Source: Sedimenticola selenatireducens DSM 17993
GTDB lineage: Bacteria; Pseudomonadota; Gammaproteobacteria; Chromatiales; Chromatiaceae
Length of the DNA: 38,807 nucleotides
Direction of reading: 5' to 3'
Assembly: GCF_000428045.1 (NCBI RefSeq)
Contig: NZ_KE386615.1
Span: 135 to 38,941, forward strand
Each line of letters opens with the position of its first letter. The stretch's first letter is position 1. The translations under genes and the position numbers were made by a program. The notes beneath the pieces are model-generated. The model was not told the origin of the DNA. It saw only the letters and a list, made by a program, of their open reading frames with translations, and made no database searches. Positions 34,156 through 38,807 of this stretch are shown in pieces.

Positions 34156-34818
34156 ATGAAAGAAGGCCCAGGGATCAAAAATCGGCCGCCAGCCTGGATG
34201 GCGAAGGTGGAACAGCTCGGCCTGTTCCCGACCCCGGTCTGGACATTCCATCTGACCACGGAGGCCCGGGAGCGGGTAAGCGGCGAGCTTGTCCCGCTGC
34301 TCGACCGGCTCCGCCCCGCGCCCGCGGAACGGGCAACGGACCGGGGTTGGCAGTCGCCACAGGATCTGCACCGGCAGCAGGAGTGCGCCACCCTGATAGG
34401 CTGCATCAATGAGAGTATTGCGAGTGTCCTGCGCTATCTGAAGATTGGCTATGACGTGTTCGAGATCACCGGTTGCTGGGCCAACGTGAACCCTCCGGGC
34501 GCGGCCCACCGCAGCCACAGCCACCCCAACAACTACCTCAGTGGCGTCTATTATCTGCGCGTCCCCGCGGGTGCCGACACCATCAACTTCCACGATCCCC
34601 GGGTACAGACCGCTATCATCCGTCCGCCTGTCACAGCGCTGACCGCAGCCAATACCGATCAGGTCGTGGTGCGGGTAGAACCCGGGAGCCTGTTGCTCTT
34701 TCCCGCCTGGCTGGAACACTCGGTCGATGCCAACGGCAGTGACAGCGAGCGTATCAGTATCAGCTTCAACATGATGTTTTCCGCCTTTGCCGAACAGCTG
34801 GGCAAGCCCTTGTGGTGA
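34156..34818 (+). CDS. Putative 2OG-Fe(II) oxygenase (TIGR02466-like)
   Basis: Cupin-like double-stranded beta-helix protein of 220 residues. The N-terminus contains LGLFPTPVWTFHL, a family hallmark. The core reads CWANVNPPGAAHRSHSHPNNYLSGVYYLRVP, then TINFHDPR and GSLLLFPAWLEHSV. The HSHPN segment and the distal H in LEHSV are the likely iron ligands, and the following Arg in SERISISFN may bind 2-oxoglutarate. The start at 34156 has CCGGAGG upstream; the longer in-frame version overlaps the VOC gene. It is probably co-transcribed with the VOC gene. The substrate is unknown. Confidence 0.82.
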   Translation: MKEGPGIKNRPPAWMAKVEQLGLFPTPVWTFHLTTEARERVSGELVPLLDRLRPAPAERATDRGWQSPQDLHRQQECATLIGCINESIASVLRYLKIGYDVFEITGCWANVNPPGAAHRSHSHPNNYLSGVYYLRVPAGADTINFHDPRVQTAIIRPPVTALTAANTDQVVVRVEPGSLLLFPAWLEHSVDANGSDSERISISFNMMFSAFAEQLGKPLW

Positions 34819-34912
34819 ATGGCGGGAGCGGATTTCCCAGGCGGGTTGCCAATACATCATGTCCCGGTCATGCCAACCAGCCCCGACACTGTTTTCCCTG
34901 TTTGGGCGTGGC

Positions 34913-34940
34913 TTGACTGGACACCCTTGGCGTGTACAAA
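34913..34940 (+). promoter_or_regulatory. Candidate sigma-70 promoter for the MBL-fold gene
   Basis: TTGACT (34913-34918) and TACAAA (34935-34940) are separated by 16 nt. They lie 50 nt upstream of the ATG at 34990. The match is moderate; no Shine-Dalgarno stronger than AAAGG is seen before the ATG. Confidence 0.4.
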
Positions 34941-34989
34941 TGGATCGACCCATACCCGGGTGTAGTCAGTAAAAGGTCAAAAAAATTAT

Positions 34990-35913
34990 ATGAAAATTAT
35001 CCGTATCCTCCTCCCAGTCATGCTGTTCATGTTAACCAGCCCGTCAAGCGCGGCGGATGACTTGGCACTGCAGAAGATTGCCGACAATGTCTATGCAATT
35101 GTCGGTGAGCTGGGGAACCGCACACCGGAGAACCTGGGCAACAATGCCACCTTTGGCTTTGTCGTCACCTCGGCCGGTGTTGTGCTGATCGACTCCGGCG
35201 GTACCTTCCAGGGGGCGCAGCGACTCCATCGGGTGATCAAGAGTGTCACCGATAAACCCGTTGTCACGGTGATCAACAGCGGCGGTCAGGACCACCGCTG
35301 GATGGGTAACGGTTATTTCAAACAGCAGGGCGCCCAGGTCCTGGCCAGTGCGGATGCGGTGGCTGACCAGCGGGCCCGCAGTCGGGACCAGTTCATCCTG
35401 CTGGGCAACCTGGTCGGCCAGGAGGGGCTGGCGGGAACCGAGGCGAATTATGCAGACCAGACCTTCGGCGATAAAACCCGGTTTGAGACCGGTGGCGTGG
35501 CGTTTGAAATCTACCATGCCGGGCAGGCGCACACGCCGGGTGACAGCTATATCTGGCTGCCCGAACAGCAGGTGATGTTCACCGGCGATATCGTCTATAC
35601 CGAGCGCATGCTGGGCGTGGGCGGCCAGTCCAACAGCAAAAGCTGGATCAAGGTCTATGAATCCATGGCGGCCTTTGCACCCGATGTGGTAGTGCCCGGC
35701 CATGGCCACCCCACCACACTCGAAAAGGCTGATGCAGATACCTACGGCTACCTGAAGTTCTTACGCAACAGCGTGGCGGAGTTTTTTGGCAACGGCGGGG
35801 ACATTTCAAAAATCGGTACCGTCGACCAGTCCCGCTACAATTACCTGCTCAATTTTGAAACCCTGGCGGGAAGAAACGCCCAACAGGTATACACCGAGCT
35901 GGAATGGGAGTAG
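34990..35913 (+). CDS. Secreted metallo-beta-lactamase-fold protein with altered metal site
   Basis: Periplasmic MBL-fold protein of 307 residues with a signal peptide (hydrophobic 5-16, cleavage near SSA-A at 22). The fold is evident: NVYAIVGELG, GFVVTSAGVVLIDSGG, HAGQAHTPGDSYIWLP (H181), VMFTGDIVY (D200) and VVPGHGHP (H238). The HxHxDH signature reads S97-G-G99-Q-D101-H102, so two of the three Zn1 histidines are missing, while Zn2 ligands D101, H102, D200 and H238 remain. It may bind one metal. It stands alone between a VOC/2OG pair and a convergent DNA ligase gene, so its role is unknown. Confidence 0.88.
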   Translation: MKIIRILLPVMLFMLTSPSSAADDLALQKIADNVYAIVGELGNRTPENLGNNATFGFVVTSAGVVLIDSGGTFQGAQRLHRVIKSVTDKPVVTVINSGGQDHRWMGNGYFKQQGAQVLASADAVADQRARSRDQFILLGNLVGQEGLAGTEANYADQTFGDKTRFETGGVAFEIYHAGQAHTPGDSYIWLPEQQVMFTGDIVYTERMLGVGGQSNSKSWIKVYESMAAFAPDVVVPGHGHPTTLEKADADTYGYLKFLRNSVAEFFGNGGDISKIGTVDQSRYNYLLNFETLAGRNAQQVYTELEWE

Positions 35914-35932
35914 CTGGGAGGCGAATAACCCT

Positions 35933-36784
35933 CTAGCGGGCCACGCCGCGAATGCGCCAGAACACCGGAAAACGCGGCTTGCCATGGCGGGTCCAGCCGT
36001 GGTGCTTAAAGGTAATGGTGCTGCCGATAGAAGGCGGGTCGCGCCGTTCGGCATCACTCAATCCCGAGCCGACGGCAAAGCGGGTGCCGTCCGGCAGTTC
36101 CACTTTGAGTGAACCCACCATCCCTGTGTACTTACCCTTGCCGGGGTTGTAACCCACCACCTTTGCCTCGGTGTCGTCAAAGCGCTTGTACTTGCGCAGA
36201 TGCTCGCTGCGTCCCGACTGGTAGGGGGAGGCGGCAGCGCGCAGCATGACCCCCTCGCCATCCTGCGCCTCAATGGTATCCAGCACCTGTTCCAAATGCG
36301 TCCGTCCCGTACAGCGGGTCTGTGTTGCTATCCTGACGGAGGAAGGTGGCTGTTGCGCCAACCACTGCTCGATCACCTTAATGCGCTCCTCAAATGGTCC
36401 CGCCTGTCCCGGCGCATCGAAAATCAGGTAGCGGACCTCCTTCCAGCCCGGACCGGGTTTGCGGTCACGCACGGTCGCCAGCGTCACCGCGAAGCGGCCA
36501 CGCCCGGCCCATAGCTCACCGTCAACCGGGAATGGCGGCAGGCTGGTACGGAAAGTTACCGGTAGCGCAAGGGCCTCACCGCCCCGGCTCAGCATCCGCG
36601 TGCCGTCCCAGTAGCCGCGCACCCCGTCGTACTTCTCGCTCAGCCACCAGCCGGTCGGGTCATCGCCTGGATGCCAGACCGTCGCCAGCATCAGTTTGGG
36701 CGCATCAGCGTTGACAGGACTGCCGGGAAAGAACAGACCAATCAGGCACAGCATTAAAAAAGAGAAATGAAGAGAGAGTCTCAT
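35933..36784 (-). CDS. ligE: Secreted ATP-dependent DNA ligase (Lig E type)
   Basis: Minimal ATP-dependent DNA ligase of 283 residues with a signal peptide (hydrophobic 7-20, cleavage near VNA at 26), the form named Lig E, reported as periplasmic in other bacteria. Motif I is EKYDGVRG with the adenylated Lys51; motif III is FPVDGELW, IIIa YLIFDAPG, IV GEGVMLR, and V LRKYKRFDDTEAKVVGY. An OB-fold domain follows. There is no helical DNA-binding insert. The start at 36784 (MRLSLHF) precedes the signal peptide; the longer reading does not fit. Lig E is linked in the literature to DNA uptake and biofilm DNA. The CRISPR array begins 145 nt upstream of this start. Confidence 0.92.
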   Translation of the reverse strand: MRLSLHFSFLMLCLIGLFFPGSPVNADAPKLMLATVWHPGDDPTGWWLSEKYDGVRGYWDGTRMLSRGGEALALPVTFRTSLPPFPVDGELWAGRGRFAVTLATVRDRKPGPGWKEVRYLIFDAPGQAGPFEERIKVIEQWLAQQPPSSVRIATQTRCTGRTHLEQVLDTIEAQDGEGVMLRAAASPYQSGRSEHLRKYKRFDDTEAKVVGYNPGKGKYTGMVGSLKVELPDGTRFAVGSGLSDAERRDPPSIGSTITFKHHGWTRHGKPRFPVFWRIRGVAR

Positions 36785-36894
36785 GGCGTAACAAGCTCCT
36801 TTTGTTGCGCAATGTAGCAATGGGTGAATTTTATGCGGTATCCGGAACCAGCGGTTCGACTAACCGGGGCCTTCACTCTCAACAGTTTAGGCGA

Positions 36895-36924
36895 ACCACA
36901 TCGCACACGCTAACGCGGTGTGGT
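36895..36924. other. Hairpin at the left end of the CRISPR array
   Basis: ACCACATCGC (36895-36904) and GCGGTGTGGT (36915-36924) pair over 10 bp with one wobble and a 10-nt loop, ending 4 nt before the first repeat. If the array is transcribed leftward, the hairpin would close the 3' end of the precursor crRNA. No T-run follows. Confidence 0.5.
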
Positions 36925-36928
36925 AGTT

Positions 36929-38807
36929 ATTTCAATCCGCGCCCCCGCGTGGGGGGCGACCAGCTATCGCTTCCGGATGCAACAGCAGGGAGAGGTTTCA
37001 ATCCGCGCCCCCGCGTGGGGGGCGACAATCGCCCGCCGTGGCTACGCTGGGGATAATCTCGTTTCAATCCGCGCCCCCGCGTGGGGGGCGACGGCCCTCG
37101 AGGAGAGGGGGTAACGAGCGATGTGTGTTTCAATCCGCGCCCCCGCGTGGGGGGCGACCCATCGTCTCCTCGGCGGACCCCTCGCCCCGGTAGTTTCAAT
37201 CCGCGCCCCCGCGTGGGGGGCGACGTTTGCCCAGCATCCCAGCAAGGGCCTGACCCCGGTTTCAATCCGCGCCCCCGCGTGGGGGGCGACACAAGTGGCA
37301 GCAGGCACGCGTTGGATTTCTCAGGTTTCAATCCGCGCCCCCGCGTGGGGGGCGACAAGGCACGGAACTGGCGCCACCGTTCCTGCCAGGTTTCAATCCG
37401 CGCCCCCGCGTGGGGGGCGACATCCGCCTCCATGCTTTCAATTTCGGCCTCGATGTTTCAATCCGCGCCCCCGCGTGGGGGGCGACGCATCCAGTTGCGC
37501 GAGGCCCCGCGTCGGTTTTTTGTTTCAATCCGCGCCCCCGCGTGGGGGGCGACGTAAGTGGCGCGATGTTGATTCACCGTTTCGGCAGTTTCAATCCGCG
37601 CCCCCGCGTGGGGGGCGACTGCCCAGAAGCGCACTCAGCAATTCGGGTCATCTGGTTTCAATCCGCGCCCCCGCGTGGGGGCGACCTATTCATCGTGGCC
37701 AGTCAAGGCAAGGCATCATTGTTTCAATCCGCGCCCCCGCGTGGGGGGCGACAGATTTGTTATGCGAGGAGTTTGATATGTGGGTGTTTCAATCCGCGCC
37801 CCCGCGTGGGGGGCGACGATCACGGTGCCGTCATCCTCGAAGATCAGGTCCGTTTCAATCCGCGCCCCCGCGTGGGGGGCGACGTTTGAGTATTTGCTTA
37901 CTGTGATAAACGGCCCTGTTTCAATCCGCGCCCCCGCGTGGGGGGCGACGGCACCATGCAACAGCCGGTCTACACCGTCCAGGGTTTCAATCCGCGCCCC
38001 CGCGTGGGGGGCGACCATGACCAACAGCTGTTGCGATTATTGGGAGTCGTTTCAATCCGCGCCCCCGCGTGGGGGGCGACAGGGCCATGCAATGACGGGT
38101 GAGGCTATCAACGTGTTTCAATCCGCGCCCCCGCGTGGGGGGCGACGGTTCGCGGGCATGCGCCGATCCGCGTAGCCTGGTTTCAATCCGCGCCCCCGCG
38201 TGGGGGGCGACCGGTTTTGGTGATCTGATAGATACGGGCGTTTTTGTTTCAATCCGCGCCCCCGCGTGGGGGGCGACATAAGGACGAGCCCGTCAACGTG
38301 ACGGCTATTGAAGTTTCAATCCGCGCCCCCGCGTGGGGGGCGACATACCACGAATGGGAAAAGGTGCGAGATAGAAACGTTTCAATCCGCGCCCCCGCGT
38401 GGGGGGCGACTAATAGGCCTTGACCGGCACACCGCCACGCCAGTGTTTCAATCCGCGCCCCCGCGTGGGGGGCGACCCGTTGACAGGGTGATAGAAAACC
38501 ATCTTAATAGGTTTCAATCCGCGCCCCCGCGTGGGGGGCGACGCGTATTACGGCCCGCTCCTGGCTGCGTGACGGTGTTTCAATCCGCGCCCCCGCGTGG
38601 GGGGCGACACGATCGAGGCCAAGGTTTACGCGACACTCGCGCTGTTTCAATCCGCGCCCCCGCGTGGGGGGCGACAGCATGCGGCCGGGCACATCTCGAC
38701 TATTAAGAGGTTTCAATCCGCGCCCCCGCGTGGGGGGCGACTGTAGGACCATTGGGCCTATAGTATTTATCAAGGGTTTCAATCCGCGCCCCCGCGTGGG
38801 GGGCGAC
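36929..38807 (-). CRISPR. CRISPR array, type I-C-like repeat, 29 repeats and 28 spacers
   Basis: The 32-nt repeat begins GTTTCAATCC and ends GGGGGGCGAC on the plus strand. Spacers are 33-35 nt (18 of 34, five of 33, five of 35) and all appear distinct. The array reaches the window's last base, exactly at a repeat end, so it continues outside. The reverse complement begins GTCGCCCCC and ends GGATTGAAAC, the form of type I-C repeats, where Cas5 leaves an 11-nt handle ending ATTGAAAC. Transcription is thus predicted leftward, with leader and cas genes beyond the right edge. The first repeat (36929) has A for G at its first base, as expected at a trailer end. Repeat 12 (37655-37685) lacks one G and is 31 nt. 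The repeat's 7-bp stem is CGCCCCC/GGGGGCG. Confidence 0.98.

Noticed and set aside
36927-38782. Long open frames across the CRISPR array, with repeated peptides such as SIRAPAWGAT or SPPTRGRGLK
   Set aside because: They are translations of the 32-nt repeats in different frames. No start site or protein family supports them.
36929-38807. A self-targeting spacer within the window
   Set aside because: I compared several spacers by eye with the genes here and saw no match; an exhaustive search was not possible.

Overview
This is a chromosomal segment of a GC-rich gammaproteobacterium. The evidence is the gene set (class I adenylate cyclase, AlgZ/AlgR, HemX/HemY, UbiD, oligopeptidase A, Lig E) and the order argH < > algZ-algR-...-hemC-hemD-hemX-hemY with cyaA nearby, which recalls pseudomonads and their relatives. 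The octaheme cytochrome module and the overall gene style would suit a sulfur-oxidising Chromatiales/Sedimenticola-like lineage, but that placement is inference.

Layout. 1-4.5 kb: a PAS/degenerate-GGDEF gene followed 10 nt later by cyaA, and a small unknown gene. 4.6-6.2 kb: a tight leftward operon of a crotonase-fold protein, a HIT protein and a MazG-like pyrophosphohydrolase. 6.2-6.6 kb: a gene-free stretch packed with palindromic repeats. 6.6-15.6 kb: argH facing away from algZ-algR, then an intact diguanylate cyclase on the opposite strand, then hemC, hemD, hemX and hemY. 15.7-20 kb: a ferredoxin-reductase-type flavoprotein, an NAD(P)-binding epimerase-like protein, an orphan ParA ATPase and ubiD. 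20.1-25.3 kb: leftward prlC with an SH3-domain membrane protein, then lemA with a GIDE-domain membrane protein carrying an EF-hand, then an unknown gene. 25.4-31 kb: gamma-class carbonic anhydrase-like protein, aroE, hemB, a thioredoxin-like protein, an orphan MlaC-like protein, tsaC and purE (no purK). 31.1-33.6 kb: an octaheme cytochrome c of the tetrathionate-reductase (Otr) type with a C-terminal membrane anchor, followed by a membrane cytochrome b. 33.7-36.8 kb: a VOC protein, a 2OG-Fe(II) oxygenase-like protein, a metallo-beta-lactamase-fold protein with half of its metal site replaced, and a secreted ATP-dependent DNA ligase (Lig E). 36.93-38.807 kb: a CRISPR array of 29 repeats and 28 spacers with a type I-C-like repeat, running off the right edge; no cas gene lies in the window.

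How the parts fit. Tetrapyrrole synthesis is well represented (hemB, hemC, hemD, plus hemX/hemY), and heme is needed by the eight-heme cytochrome and its cytochrome b. Second-messenger genes recur: cyaA with its GGDEF-like partner, and a diguanylate cyclase lodged between algR and hemC. At least five families of short palindromic repeats occupy the intergenic gaps. The features most worth follow-up are the anchored octaheme cytochrome/cytochrome b pair with two RNA-type dyads upstream, the pseudo-GGDEF-cyaA pair, the EF-hand GIDE-LemA pair, the MBL protein lacking two zinc ligands, and the CRISPR array.
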